A DNA stretch of 64,000 bases from Centroberyx gerrardi (Eukaryota; Chordata; Actinopteri; Beryciformes; Berycidae), in assembly GCF_048128805.1 (NCBI RefSeq), contig NC_135997.1:19953815-20017814 (forward strand), given 5' to 3'. Below, in pieces: positions 37,306 to 63,299 of this stretch. Below the pieces are notes generated by a model, which did not search any database, was not told where the DNA came from, and saw only the letters and a list, made by a program, of their open reading frames with translations. Within the stretch, counting starts at the first letter, position 1; each line of letters opens with the position of its first letter. The translations under genes were made by a program, and so were the position numbers.

Positions 37306-37380
37306 AGAATCAGAATCAGGTTTATTGCCAAGTAAAGTTCACAATACAAGGAATTTGCCTTGGTATGTAGGTGCATACAA
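37306..37380. repeat. Fish retroposon-like fragment
   Basis: Contains TCAGAATCAGAATCAGGTTT followed by ATTGCCAAGTA and ACAAGGAATTTGCCTTGG. I recall this as a common interspersed repeat of teleosts. The family is not certain. Confidence 0.45.
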
Positions 37381-37729
37381 TAAACATGGAGAAAAATAAG
37401 AAAGTAGAAGTAAAAAACACAACAAGTACTGCAAGTCAAGAACATAAATATAAAAAACAAAAAGAGATATTTACAATACAGAATATGAAAAAATATAATA
37501 AAAAATGTGCAATATATCTGCTATTAAAGTGAAATGGAAAAGCTGTACAGTTAGTGCAGGAATGTGCAAAATATTGACCAGAGGAATGTTCACTGTACAG
37601 TACACTGTACAATATCTAATCATACGTTGTTTGGTTGGGAATCAATCTATATCAGCATGGCATATCTGGATTTGGGGATTTCGTTCCATTATTCTTTGCG
37701 GATATGCTCAAACTTGGTGAAGTTGGATG

Positions 37730-38611
37730 GCTACCTTCAAGTCATTCCACAGATTTTCAATGGGATTAATGCCTGGATTTAGGACTTTCACATTCTTGTT
37801 TGGAATTCCAGTATTGATTTGGTTGCTTAGCGTCACTGTTGGAAACTAAATTGTTAGCCTCCTGAAACCAGCCAGAACCGTGCACACAATCACTGGATTG
37901 GGTTTCAGCTCCACTCAGAATATAAGCAGCCAATCAGCACCGCTGAATTTTGAAAACAACAATGGCGGCTCTCGGGGATAGCTTAATTGATGCAGCTTTG
38001 GAATCAGTTTTGTTTGAAATGGACAACATAAAATCCTTAAAAAACGAACAGAAGTCAGTTGTGAAGGATTTTCCTCGAGGAGATAATATTTTAGTCATTC
38101 TTCCGACTGGATTTGGCAAGAGCTTAATTCATCAGTTATCTCCATTAGTGGCCAAGAAAATGTCCCCAGTCAAGAACCTATTTTCATTGTTTTGCTGTTG
38201 ATCGCTCACATGGAGGACCACATCAGTGAAGCTATGACGCTTTCACGTGCCATTTTGCCACCTCCAGGTGCACCGTTATGTGCCTTTTTTTTACCAGGAA
38301 TGGCTTCATTCTGGTGATTCTGCCATACAGCGCAGATTTGTGATGTGCTGCACTGACTTGTCCCTCCAGCAAGATTTCCCACCACAGCCAAGGAGCTATG
38401 GTGGAAGCTTGGTCACCTCAGTTTGGTCAGACGACTGTCTCTAGGAAGACTCTGAGTAGTTTATTTCTTGATGATGAAGCCTGCTGTGCTTTTGTGAACC
38501 CCCAGCACTTCAGAAATCGTTTTATTCTCTTCCCCAGATCTCTGCCTCCTCACAGTTCTGTCTCTGAATTCCACAGACAGCTCCTTAGACTTCATGATCA
38601 TCTGAGGAACT
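37730..38611 (-). mobile_element. Tc1-like transposase remnant, interrupted
   Basis: On the - strand from 38611: MKSKELSVEFRDRTVRRQRS and VLGVHKSTAGFIIKK (paired-type HTH domain), then after a stop SAAHHKSALYGRITRMKPFL and VKKRHITVHLEVAKWHVKAS down to about 38235. The C-terminal NPGINPIENLWNDLKVAI, with the third catalytic acidic residue (E of PIENLW), appears at about 37815-37735. The two halves are in order but are separated by about 420 bp of RecQ-like sequence where the central DDE core should be. Stops and frame breaks show it is dead. Confidence 0.8.
37962..38262 (+). pseudogene. RecQ-helicase-like 5' fragment inside the Tc1 remnant
   Basis: ATG at 37962, then EQKSVVKDFPRGDNILVILP and Walker A TGFGKS within PTGFGKSLIHQLSPLVAKK. 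After a one-base frameshift near 38180 it continues PIFIVLLLIAHMEDHISEAM, which lines up with the SPLK.LMEDQ segment of RecQ enzymes. It stops at the Tc1 boundary near 38262. The first 95 residues cover only helicase motifs 0-I and Ia, so it cannot be an active helicase. A CCAATCAGC box sits about 35 bp before the ATG, so some promoter sequence came along. It is antisense to the Tc1 transposase. Confidence 0.65.
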
Positions 38612-38639
38612 TCTAAAGACATGTATGTGTTTCATTCTG

Positions 38640-41600
38640 AATCATGTCCAGTCAATTCAATTGGCCACAGGTGGACTCCAATCAAGCTGTATGGATCTCA
38701 AGGACATTCAAAGGAATTTGGATGTACTTTGCAAAGAAGTTGAATGCTTATTGACTCAAAACATTACAGCTCTTTATTTTTAATTGAAGGAACAATAAGT
38801 AATATGGACTCTTTAGTAACATTTAACGGCAGCCATAGGAACTACAACAACATCTGCAAGCGTGTGTCCTCCTCCACAAGTCGCAGCCAAAGCCTCCAGC
38901 GCCACCCAACCTCTCACCCCTCCCGTCCCCCTGAGCTACGGTGGCCTGAAATTGACAGAAAGTGTTACCCCCAGAAGATTCCCTAGTGTTTCCTTGTGTT
39001 TCCCCTTCCCCTTGTCTGTCTCTCTCTCTTGGTCTATGTTTTGTTTGTGTGTGTATTGGCGTGGGCGTGGTCTCCCTTCCTCGTTCTCCTGGCTCCCGGC
39101 TCTGCTCATCCTGCACACCTGTCACAATCTGCTCCTCAGTTTCCCTTGTCAACCACTCCTTCATCCCCAGCCCTCCACATTGCTCTCGGTCCCTGTCTCC
39201 AGCCCCTGCTCTCTTCTCCCAGGCCATGTTCTTTCCTTCAACTCCCCAGTCCTGCCATCCTCTAGCCGTCCACCAGATGTCCTCAGACTTTCCCTCCTTT
39301 CCTGATCACCTGTTCCCACTTCTCATCAGCCCTGCAGTCACCTGAGCTTTCCCTCCCGTCTCCCCACCTGCACCTCATTCCCTAATCAGCCTTCACTACT
39401 TATACCAGTTCACTTCCTTTGTTCCCTGCCAGATCGTTAAGTCAAGTTGCCGTGTGCTTCATGTCTTGCTCTCTAGCTTCTGTATCCTGTTCTTCTGTTG
39501 TCCCTGAGACTTGTTACCTGCCTGTTTTGGACCTTGCCTGTGTATTGGACTTTTTGATTCTTGCCTGCTCCTTGTCGGATTTGTTTGCCAGTTTGGACTA
39601 TCTTCTCTGGTTTTGAACCTTTCCTGCCTCACCATCCCGTAAGCCTTTGTACCTCATTGTGTTAATAAAATCACTGAACTGCATCAGCTCTGCCTCAGGT
39701 GTCTGCATTTGGGTCCTATCCCCTGTGTTCCTGTTACCTTGCTAGCACCAGCCGTGGCAAGAAAGTATAAAAACAGGCGTTTGTACACCAGACACCACCT
39801 AGCCACGTAGCGTTACAGTTCAGAAGAGGTAACATATCCCGGTCATTGTCCAGTCCTTACGTAGTCTTCTCTTGGGTCTTCTTCTCCTTCTCTCAATTAT
39901 TTCCAGGTCTCCCTCTTATATCTCTTGGAGGATCTTCCAAAAGAGTGTCCCTGTCACGCTTTGTCCCACTAAGGAGAAGTATATGTTCTTCTGTTTCCCT
40001 ATTACTGTTTCCTACATATTGGCATGCAAGGATTCCCCAAAAAGAATGGCTCACTCTATTCCATTCAATATTTTAATACTTGCTAATCTATTCATTAATT
40101 TAGATAATCATTAGGCTATATATTGTACTAACCTCCCAGATCTCACAGCGTCATGTATTTGCAGTCATTGAGTCAAAACAAATAGATACGTCCTTCCACA
40201 GAACAGAACATGTGGTTCTCCTTTCTAGCAGTTGGAGACATGAATATTCATGAATTTAAACAGAGCTGCTTCGGGGTATAGGAGAAACAGATTTGAGAGG
40301 TGGAATTCTGTTATATTTTCCTTGTAGGGCTCTTGTTTGTCTTTCATTCACACAACAGGCTGAACAGAATATGAGTGAAACATTTGCATATCTACAAACA
40401 CAGCATCACACAGGTGCTATCTGTATTGAGTCAGTGAAAACAAACAGGCATCCTGTTAAAAAGTAAACCTCCTTGTGACAGATGTCTGGCTGCTCCATTC
40501 ATTTCATTACCTTTTAAAGGGTGGCAGGTTATCAGGAGGTTTATAGGAAGGCTGCCCAGTGGTCAAAAGGTTGCTGACGTGATCCCCTCTATCAACACAC
40601 ACAACCCCAAATGTTTGGGTGCACCAGCCTGACAGGTTTTGCAAACAAGCTAACATTCCTGGAGTTGGAATTGGATTTGGAAATGCACCCATGCTCTAAG
40701 GAAAAAGAATGTGAATTAAATTGGAATGACAGGAAACAATCGAATTCTATGAAATTCCCCTTCTAAGAGAGGTTGTCTTGACTTGCTAAACATTAGGCTA
40801 TAAATCAAACATTATGAATCAAATAAAAGAAAGTTCATTCAATCATAATGTATTAGGATTACATGTTATGCATCATATACCACCTGAAAGGTACGTTTAA
40901 CATTTTCTGATATTCAGTATTGATAATATATAACACTACGTGTAATCTCAGATATGTGGTAAGAAAAAACAAAAAAACTTTCACTGAATTTCATTGAATT
41001 AAATTAAACTTCCTGAAATTCCAATTCAATTCAAATTCTGTTTCCTGTAGGTTTTCAAATTCCAATTCCATTTCCATTTGTCAGTTGAATTGGAATTGAT
41101 GAGTTCATTCATTGAATTGATCCCAACCCTGTCGTCCACGTTACTTCCTGGTAGGAGAGGAGGGATAGATAGTGAGGGAGGGAAGGAGTGAAAATGCTTT
41201 GGAAAGCACCAAAAGCAGAGAAGGGGGCAGAGGAGAATGGTGAAGGGTTTCCACTTCATTCTATTAAGCTGCTAAACCAATAGATGAGATAGATTATTAT
41301 TGTTGATGACAACAACAGCAATAAAGTCACATGAATGATAATGGTTAGTGTTTTTGTTTTAGCAGACAAATAACTGTAGGCCTGTGTGTGTGTCTGCATG
41401 CATGCACATGTAGCCTACAGATGTGTGTGTCTGTATACAGCGTTGGTGCATGGGTGCACATGGGCACATGTGTGTGTGTGTCTTACCCCAGAAGTCTGGC
41501 TGCCTTTTGATAAATCTGTAGAAAGTAGTGGCTATATGGTACTGTGAAGGTCTGCATCGCCTCCATGTGGATTAAGAGCAAAATGCAACTCCATCGTCTC

Positions 41601-42481
41601 CTATTAACCTGGATTCTGCCTCAAGCAGCACATGCCTCTTCAGTAACATACATCTCACGGATATTAATAAATGAGATCTTTTTCTTTTCATTTGTATTAT
41701 TTAGCCACCTAAGTTCTACACATAAGTAACATAAATATACTTGTATTTTGGAAATCCAGTTATCGTCAACCTGTTTAGGAGCGATCATTTTTAGATTTTC
41801 TACCAAATTGCTTTGTAGACATGTTTGAGTGAACTGTGACTCATTTAAAACTAGTGGGTGCACTCGCTCATGAGGGTTCAGGATCTTTAGCCGCACCCCA
41901 TGGATCAAGTCCCCTGCTGGGACATTGTAAAGTTTCATGCTTTTATGTTATAAGAAACTGGCATCAGTCTCCATTTATGCCGGTATGAGTCAACATAATA
42001 ACAAAACGCACGCTTTGCACTGCTATGAGTCCACATATTTTAACATGTGACCCTGGGTGAACCCCTAACCTGATCTAGGTGTCATTCTGTACCGGTCGGG
42101 CTGCGACCACATCACTGCTGCCCCGCTCGGTTAGCCTACACAACTTCATCTCTCTCTGTTTAAGGGGATTTAATTTAGTCAATCAACATCATGGGAACCT
42201 TCGGCCAACAGGGTTATCGACTTGCTTACTGGTCTAATCTTATTTTATGGAACTACTGGAACCACAATGGCGGTCCTGGATAAAGGTAAATGCGGCATAG
42301 CAACCACACACCTCCCCTATAGCAACACAAATGAGAGCGCCTCTTCGCTGAGAAATCTGCGACAGTGTCGTAAAGCGCAATATTATGGTCGGAAATTTGA
42401 CCAGTTGCCCTCTAAAATAAGCTCTCAGTAGCCCGTGCGAGCAATACAGGTCTTCTGAGCAAAAAAGACACCAACCCAAAC
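38640..42481. other. Intergenic between the Tc1 remnant and mpc1
   Basis: Pyrimidine-rich DNA at about 38870-39420 leads to a segment (about 39430-39740) resembling the 3' part of a fish LTR or LINE repeat, with 'gttaataaaatcactgaactgcatc' and 'ctgcatttgggtcctatcccc'. I could not place both ends. An AATTCCAATT-rich low-complexity patch lies at about 40960-41120. No coding gene seen. Confidence 0.4.
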
Positions 42482-46127
<3,646 letters not shown>

Positions 46128-48308
46128 TGGCAGAGTGAAGCCGATGCAGAATGTTCACTTTTGGGAGCCAGCAGCAGAGTGAGACCCTGTGGCTACAACA
46201 TCCACCTTAACTGGGACATCAAATCTAACGCACCTAAACATCTTATCCAATCATCAAAACAGTGGCACTTAAACCTATTTTTTTAACTTGATGCTAATAT
46301 GATTTATCATCCTCATGAAGTTTTAGTCACTTTTTACTACACAGAGAGAAAAAAGCAGATGTGGCTCTCCAAGAATTAAGGCCAACTGCTATCAATTAGT
46401 CTTTAGTCTTAGTCTTAGACTTAGACATAGATTTTTGCAACATGCAGCATCACACACAGATGTAATGAGGGAGAATGTACACAGTCAGCAAGCCAGCCTA
46501 TCCATTGCATGCCTTGCACATTAGGTCCAGTTTGACTGGCTGTTGCACACATGCAAGCTGTGTTCAGGCAATCTTTATATAGTCATCAAACATCTTTTTT
46601 CAGGCCATCAACACAAATATTTTTTATTATTTAACAACTCACCTGGTTAAATAAAGGCTTGATATTTAATAGAAAAAGATGCCTGAAGTCAATATGTTGT
46701 CCATACTGTGGCAGAATATCACTGGCTAAGCATATGGACTTAAGTTCATTAACCTTTATTTAAACAGGGAGAACACACACAGAGCTCAGCTGTCTTGGTG
46801 CGCCCTGGAGCAAGACGTTACACTGTACGATCCATAGAAAACGCATACGGTTTAACTTGGTATGATTTTACGACAGTAATGATAAATAATACAAGATTAA
46901 TTAAATGTTTAAAAGATACAAATAATGGATATCTTTTTATATGGAGAGACTGCCTAGATTGTAAGGCTGTATGATTAGGTTACGAGCTGAGGCTGTCTAG
47001 GTTGTAATGCTGTGTGACCGGACAAGGCAAGCTGCTTCTGTCAGTGCTGCCCAAACATGTATTGTGTGTTGTTATGTGTCATTCACATTAATTTATTCTG
47101 TCACATTAATGTGTCATATTCACATTAATCTTTTCCCTGATTGATGAGCTGATTCCTTGTGTTCTCTGGGTTTGTTGGAATAAACTGGCAATAAATGACT
47201 TGAACACGGTTCAGTGAGTGACTTAGTTACTTAGTTTGTTTAAGACTAAGGTACAGTTTGGCCATTGTAGTTTTCAGTTGCAGCCATGTTTGCTCCAAAG
47301 TCCTGTTCCATGGTCATTGCAAGGGAACAGGTAACCTTCACAGTGTCAGATGTGTCGTCATGGTGACGTCAGGGAGCATTGCTCCATGTTTGCACTCAAC
47401 ACTTTGCTCTAGAGAAGGTGTAGCAACCTGATGCCCTTGGAAAATAACTGAACAAACCCTTTCCTCAACAAAGCTGTAAAGTACAAATTAAAGTAACAAG
47501 TACAGCAAACCAGAGTACCTCTAGAGCTTTATTGAGAAATTAGTGGGGAAATTGCATACATTGTACATCCAATTCCCGAAGCATTTTTGTAGAAACATTG
47601 TTGAAAGCTGGATTAATGAATCAGATCATTGTTTACTTGTTCTCATTTATCCCAACAATTTACTGCTTGCTTCTTCAGAGTTCTAGCCAAACATGGTCAC
47701 GGCTGAATTCTCAGAGATACACTGATGCAAAAATCTGATAAATGAAGCTAATGTATGGGTCTCAGACATCTTGAAGCCATTGCACTGACATTTTTGACAA
47801 CTAAAATGCCTACATTATTGAAAATAATCTGCAGGACAGTGTATACAAGGGGATATACTTTTTTATATGGCCATCCAGTTTTACTGAGAACAGTCTGCAC
47901 TTCAACCTCAAAACCATTCATGGTAACATTATGATGATTTGTATTGCTTACATTACATTTATCATATGTGATAAAATAACCATTTAACCAAATGTACCAT
48001 TTATGGAAAAATATAGACTTGGTTCTGACAGTAGTCTAATCTGAGTTGTTAGAGAAATTGTGGACAAAACAGAGCTTCCATGGTGAGGGACTTGTTCATG
48101 AAATATTGATCATTTAACAGGTAATTTGGACATATTCAACAGTATAATTGTGTTTTAACGTAATGGTAGCCCCCCGTAGTTTATTGAAAATGTGTAATGG
48201 AATAAATATGCATCAAATCCAGTAGCTGGCGCTCGGCTGGTGCTTGGCTGCCGACCGCTCTAAAATAACAGAGACAAAGAAGGAAGCAGTCTGTGCCATA
48301 ACGTCAAC
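46128..48308. other. mpc1 3' UTR and intergenic space to kifbp
   Basis: Holds the mpc1 3' region and two fish-repeat pieces with the CCTTTATTTAAACAGG/CCTGGTTAAATAAAGG motif (about 46640-46660 and 46748-46775). Part of a dispersed repeat lies at 47262-47310. The 70-80 bp before the kifbp ATG become GC-rich. No other gene seen. Confidence 0.5.
47262..47310 (-). repeat. Dispersed repeat, one of four pieces in the window
   Basis: The inverted complement reads AACATGGCTGCAACTGAAAA then CTACAATGGCCAAACTGT. Close relatives lie at 50365-50410 (+, just before kifbp exon 3) and 58690-58740 (+), and a weaker one at about 21828-21870. Family not recognised. Confidence 0.6.
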
Positions 48309-57307
<8,999 letters not shown>

Positions 57308-57683
57308 AGAATTCCACGGTTGACTGAATGACTGAATAACCGAATGACTAATTATTTAAAGTCCCATCAGCCACTCAATCCAAATCAACCACCTTAAAAA
57401 AGAAGGCCACTCCCAACAACTAAACAAACTGGATGGCTGACTGACTGACTTTCTTGCTCGTTTTACTGGCTGATGGCTTTCAGTCTGTACAGTCACATGC
57501 TGCTTTCACAAGCCCTTTGAACACGTTACAGTACTTCACAGGCGGTATATATGCTCTGTGTAGTAAAGAGTTTAGGTCTGTCTACTTTGAATTTTACTTG
57601 CAGAAAGTGGGTTCCCTTGAAAACTGATATTAACAAGACTAAGAGTCTTAACAGCCCCGCAACATTTAATTTTGTGGAAGCGT

Positions 57684-57745
57684 TCCTACTGGGAATCAAA
57701 CTCGGGTCTCCTGATTGAGAGTCTAACCCCCTCTAGTACACTTTC
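57684..57745 (-). repeat. tRNA-like (SINE head) fragment
   Basis: On the - strand it reads GGTTAGACTCTCAATCAGGA, then GACCCGAGTTTGATTCCCAG. This looks like the D-stem/anticodon arm and T-arm (B box) of a tRNA or tRNA-derived SINE. A full acceptor stem is not evident, so it is not called as a tRNA gene. Confidence 0.35.
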
Positions 57746-59654
57746 ACCCACGTGACAAAAAGTGGTGAACAGAGCGACCGACGGACAATGCAGTCCATAG
57801 AGCCCCCGCTGTCGTGGGGCTAAAAATGTCTTTCCCCAAAGTAATAAAAAATAATTTAGAATGGATGGTTTATCATTAGAAAATTATTTACAGTCTGTAA
57901 TGTTCAATTGAATGTGAATTGAACCAGGCCTGTTGGTAACACCACTTCTACACTTTCTTCCCAGCCAGAGCGATATAAAAAAGAGGGCACCTTCACTGGA
58001 TATCCACAAACTTCAAAAGTTCCTCTCTGAAATGTCAAAGAGACTAATGTTGCCTTTGCAACCCAAGTAGTTGCTAGGAGTAAGTGAAGTCCCCTCAGTC
58101 CCCTTAGAGCGGATATGTACATACCAGATCTCTTGTTTTCTTGAACTAGTCAAGTGTCTTCTGTGACCCTGACGTAATTCATACCTGCCTTTTTTATTGC
58201 TTATCATATTGGATTTTATTTATTGTTTTATTGCCTGTAAAGCACTTTGTCACCCTGTTTTGAAAAGTGTTATCCAAATTCCTCTCGGCCTTCTCCTCCT
58301 CCCACTTCTTCAGCCCAAAGATCACGAGAACCATGAGAAAACCTTAGGTGTGTGTGGTACGGCGTAATCGGGCTAAATCGTCAGAAAATATGTCGGTGTG
58401 CATCCACCCTTAAGAAAAACTGTTTGGCCTTATGCATCTCGGCTCTCCGCCTCTCTGAGGGTAATAAAAATATGGTCTACTGAACTGTAACCAGGGTTTG
58501 GTGTTCGTAGATGGCAGAGTTGGACCAGGTTGTACTATGGGTAGGATGTTGGTACCCCTTCTTGAACTGAAATGCTTGTGCTGCAGATGTGTAACAGGGT
58601 CCTCCGTAACATCACTGTGGAGAGAAGTCCAGCATCCTAGAGGTCATCTGGTGTACAGTCAGTTTCCTAGCGGTAATTGTTGCGCAGGCTTGTGGCGGCA
58701 ACATGATTGCCACTGAAAACTACAATGGCCAAACTGTCAGTAACTTGTAAGAAACTTTTATCTGCATGATGCCAACTTCACCCATTAGAACTTGGCTACT
58801 TATTTCTGTGTCTCTCTGAGGAATCAGAATGTCCTCATGTTTTATGTAGATATGTAATGATAATAATAAACCAATATTGTGTGAATAAAGTGATCTGCAC
58901 TAATATGTTCATATATCGTGTGATGTGGGATCAGTTTCACAGAGGTGTTTTAAGCTAAGAAAGTGTTTTTTTGTTTGTTTGTTTTTACCTGGAGTTGGAC
59001 CCAAAATGGGTCATTGGGCTGTTTCTGGTAGGTCTCCCTGTAACAGGAGCACTGTTTTGTTTTAATGGCGCTGAGTCCCTGGGTAAAAGGCTAAATTTAC
59101 TCAGTTTGGGTCCCAGACTGAAGAAATGTAAGAACTCTTGTTCCAGACTATGAATTTCCTTAATGCAGTGAGCTCCATGGGGAGAAATGTCTTAATCCAT
59201 GTCTGTAAAACCATCCCATTTTGTTATGTCTTGACAGACTGTGATTGTGTTTACATTACCTAATGATGATCTCATATAAAGATAATATCTCAACTAACAT
59301 CTTCATGTCATGTCTGTCTTTACTATGCGCTTTTCACAGATGTTAACACTGTAGTAGTCTCCTGTCCCGTCACTTGACTTCAAACTGCATACACACGCTT
59401 GCTACTTGGTGTGGATACAGATACATTTTCACATCAAGTTATAAACATCTCAGTGTGAACAAGGACATTTAATACCAAGCTGTATATGTGTATATCTGTA
59501 TAAATTCTCAATTTGAGTCGTATCTTTTTAAGGTGAAGGTATTACAACAGAAGCCATAGATGTGTTGACTGATGCAATGTCCAAACTAACCATGAGGCTG
59601 TGCAACAGGATGCAGCTCTGTGTTACTCCACGCTGCTTCCTCTCTCAGGGCAGA

Positions 59655-59815
59655 TAGGGGGGCATTATGGCTTGGTGGTTAGAGATGCTATGCTGATGGA
59701 AACACACTGAGAAGAAACTGACGACAGACAGTATATCTGATCTAGAGGTTAGAGGCTTTGACCTGTTACTCCATGGTCACAGGTTTGAGCAGCATCCTGG
59801 TCAAAGTGTCCTAAA
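59655..59815 (+). mobile_element. tRNA-derived SINE-like fragment
   Basis: Contains GGCTTGGTGGTTAGAGATGC (A-box-like) and, about 110 bp on, GGTCACAGGTTTGAGCAGCA (B-box-like) followed by GTCAAAGTGTCCT. The spacing is longer than normal, so it is degenerate or internally duplicated. Confidence 0.45.
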
Positions 59816-60717
59816 GCAGAAACATGGTTGACCCTGCACTCTGACTATTGTATAGATATATGTATTTACTAGTGAGATGTGTGAAAAATAGCAGCTTATG
59901 GAGACAAAAGATGAGAAAGAAGGGATGGCATGCAATAAATGTGCACAAGGTGGGTTCCAACAAACAATTTTGCATATGTAGGCTACACACTCTGCTCAAT
60001 GTGGCATGCACATTTAATGTAGCCCATCGAGCTACCAGGTCATCCTGTTGGAGCTGGTTTTTGTCTCATAAAACCTTATTTCCAATAGTTTCTCAGTCTC
60101 ATCCACAACATCCTTCTAGCCATACAAGAGATGAACTGACACCATTAATTGCACTGATGTCATTCACTTTGTTGAACTGTAAACACACAAACACACACAG
60201 TTTACCTCTATCTCTGTCTATCTCTCTAACCCACACACACAGGTGCATCAAGGCTGTGAGCCAAAACGACTGCTTTGATGCTGCCTTCTCTTTGAGGTTA
60301 TAATTTGCGGTTTGTTATCGAACAGGATCCAGGACCAACTTGTGCAAAGGAAGCAGCTTCAGCGTGTTAAGAACCTGTAATACTTGCTTTCATTTCATTC
60401 GTTTCCCCACAAACTTTTCATGTCCTATTCAGCTTTGTAATGCTAGTCAAAACGCACGCACTGAAATGCCTGCTAAACGACAAGGAAGTTAAAACTCATA
60501 TTCTGTGGAAGAGAGGTGGGCCGAGACAATTCAAGGGAAAATCCAGACGTATACTGAATTTGCATACTGCGTTTCCTTGGATTCTAGCTTCGGAATAAAT
60601 CTGTTCTGTTAACAGATTTAAACTCAATTGTGCAAGATCATTTGAATAACACACATTGTCAGTGTTCTGCAGAACCCCTGTATCTCCAACCTGCCAACTT
60701 GTCACATGAAAAGCGTT

Positions 60718-61006
60718 TTATAATGCAGCCTCAACAGGTATCCGACCTGTAATGCCTGATGAAATGTTCTGTTCATCTTTGAAACACTTGCCATGAATAA
60801 CAGCACAGGTATACAGTACCTGCTCAAATGCCAAGTAACCTAACTGTTCTGTTCTAATGTACATTGTATTGGATATGAGCAAGATAATTACAATCGAACA
60901 AAAATTCTCACGTCTATTATTCCTTACAGTTCCCAAAGCTAGAAACAGAAGAAACAAGGCTGTAGTCTGTGACATGATCGAGAGGCAAATCCAGGGGCTG
61001 CTCTGA
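60718..61006 (-). other. Possible small secreted-peptide exons (weak)
   Basis: On the - strand a hydrophobic leader MSQTTALFLLFLALGT ends at a good donor (ACT|GTAAGG, about 60942). An acceptor (TTTGAGCAG) near 60815 opens VLYTCAVIHGKCFKDEQNIS, ending in a stop near 60720. The signal-peptide-like first exon and two cysteines are suggestive, but I recognise no family. Confidence 0.15.
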
Positions 61007-61876
61007 TTTGAGGCTGACTCAGAGCTTTGTTTTTCCAATTAACCTTTATGTTTCATTTACCTTTTTAACACAAGCCCAGAATACGCCCACAGGTATGCAC
61101 ATCAGATGCCAAGAAGGTAATGGTTATGTTCTGATTCACACTACCAGGAACAGATGTGGGTTAATCCATTAACTGGAAAATCCACTCAATTTACATGTGG
61201 TTTCCGGATTGTAGTTTTGGGAAAGACCTGCTCATGTTTGAATCTAGCATCGCTGTGCAAGTTTATATGAATAACACACATGTATAGATCAGTAGATCAT
61301 CATTTGATCATTTGATGTCAAAGGTCACCATTCTGCACACCTTACACCTGCAGCAGAGGGTCATGAGTCATTTCTGGGGGTCGCAAGCTGTATAAGGTTG
61401 AGAGCCACTGGTGTAAGTAGTAATGTAGGGTATATTGTTGTGTATACATCATTTCTACCAGACAGTAAAGTAATCTAATCTAATCAAACGTATTTTTTAC
61501 ATTTTACAATGTAGCTTAGCTTCATCAAGAAACCAACCTGTAATGCCAAGAAACATCCACAGAATAGTTGCCTAATGTCTGGTGGTGTAACAGGCATCCT
61601 CTGATTCACAGCTGAAGGAAACATCCACCCTTCACATAGAGCGGTTCTTGGGTTTTCTAACTTTGGGAGCCAGTAGTTGTCCAAAACCATACAAATATAA
61701 CTGTAAATATGCTGAAACCTGTGGGTTTTTTACATTCTACAATACATTGCCAATAGCTTGCCTTGGTCTTAGAGAAATTATATATTTTCTTCATATGAAA
61801 CATGAAGACAGATATCAAAAAACCTTTTACCTCCTCAATACAAGTAAATCTCACTTTAAGCTTTCACATATAGATA

Positions 61877-62080
61877 ACTACTACTGCTGCTGATACTCTT
61901 ACTGATACTACTGCTAATACTACTACTACTACTACTGCTGCTGCTACTACTATTACTGATACTACTGCTAATACTACTACTACTACTACTGCTGCTGCTA
62001 CTACTACTACTGATACTACTGCTAATAATACTGATGCTACTACTACTACTTTTACTACTGCTGATACTACTGCTACTTTT
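61877..62080. repeat. (TAC/TGC)n trinucleotide repeat
   Basis: About 200 bp of ACTACTGCTGCT-type units with an internal roughly 60-bp duplication. Confidence 0.9.
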
Positions 62081-62289
62081 TATTGTAAAGTATTACTATT
62101 CTTCAGTGTATTGATAACTGAAGGACGTTTGATAAGAAATGAATTGCCTAAGCTCCAAGTAATGTTTAGTAAATTCTAAACACATTTAATCTCTTTCAAA
62201 TTAATTCAACTCTTACTGTTGAAACTGTAGCAAGCACACAACATGGAGCTGTGAGACATGGGAGTGTGCATGTACAGTATATGTGAGTT

Positions 62290-62290
<1 letters not shown>

Positions 62291-62322
<32 letters not shown>
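62291..62322. repeat. (GT)n microsatellite
   Basis: About 16 GT units ending in GTACAG. A longer one lies at about 63267-63312. Confidence 0.9.
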
Positions 62323-63266
62323 ACAGTCATTCCCACCCAGCATGGAGCCCTGCCTCTTCCAGTCTCGCTGGCTGAGAGCTGTTGTCACCGACTCAACACC
62401 GGTCGCCAAAACAGGGCATTGCCTTCCAGTGTGCACATATCCCTATAATAAAGTTGTCAAAACCACCCAAAACTATGATGAATAGTGTAAATGAAAATGT
62501 AAAATGCTAATTACAAGTATTTGTTGACGTTAGGCGGATATGCTGGATAGTTTTCACACCAGAAGCGACTAGTGGCTAGAGGGACTGTGGCTAGGAAAAC
62601 ACAACTCTCACTGCAACATAAGTTACATTACATAAACTGCCTGAGACAAGAGTTTCAAAATATACTCTGAAGGGAAGAATAAAGGTAAATCTCTTAAAAA
62701 TCTGTTAATTTTTAAAATCCTAAAGCCAAATGCCAAATTTGAATGACTCATAAGCAGTTGCTTGAATTTGGTATTTTGACATGAGAAATCTCACTAGCAA
62801 AGAGCATTAAATAAAGCTTAAAACCAGACTGACTGTGTGCACACGTGTTTCGGTAGGTGTTTGATAAACTCTGTGACAGAGATTTTCTTCCTTAGCCCTT
62901 CTCGGCCTTTACTCAACATATTACCCACAGCATAATTATGCACACAGATGGAGGGAAAACAATACGCTGCAGCGACAGACTGCAGAGATAAGTGACAGGT
63001 TGTGAGCTGAACACACAAAGCCAGCTGCAGTTGCCAATGTACACCTAGACTTTCCCTAACATTACATTAACCCGTTTCTCAAAGTCCCTACATGTCAGAA
63101 AAGAATTATGCTTAACTTATTGTCATTACCAGTCATTACGTTTTCCATGGCAAAATTGCGTTGTGCACTTTTTACCTTGCCACGCTGAAAATTTGGTGAA
63201 ATGATACAGCTGTGCCACTGTCAGGACTGAGATACTTTGGATTGTGTGTTTGTGTGCACACACTCA

Positions 63267-63299
<33 letters not shown>

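Noticed and set aside
38823..39345. 127-147 codon open frames in pyrimidine-rich DNA
   Set aside because: Low-complexity Ser/Pro/Leu or Arg/Glu frames on both strands, with no splice context or recognisable domain.
39430..39740. Possible solo LTR or LINE 3' end
   Set aside because: The tail motif looks like a known fish repeat, but I could not find matching ends or a target duplication, so it is only mentioned in the intergenic entry.
57684..57745. Possible tRNA gene
   Set aside because: B-box-like and anticodon-arm-like pieces are present, but no complete cloverleaf or acceptor stem could be drawn. More likely a SINE head.
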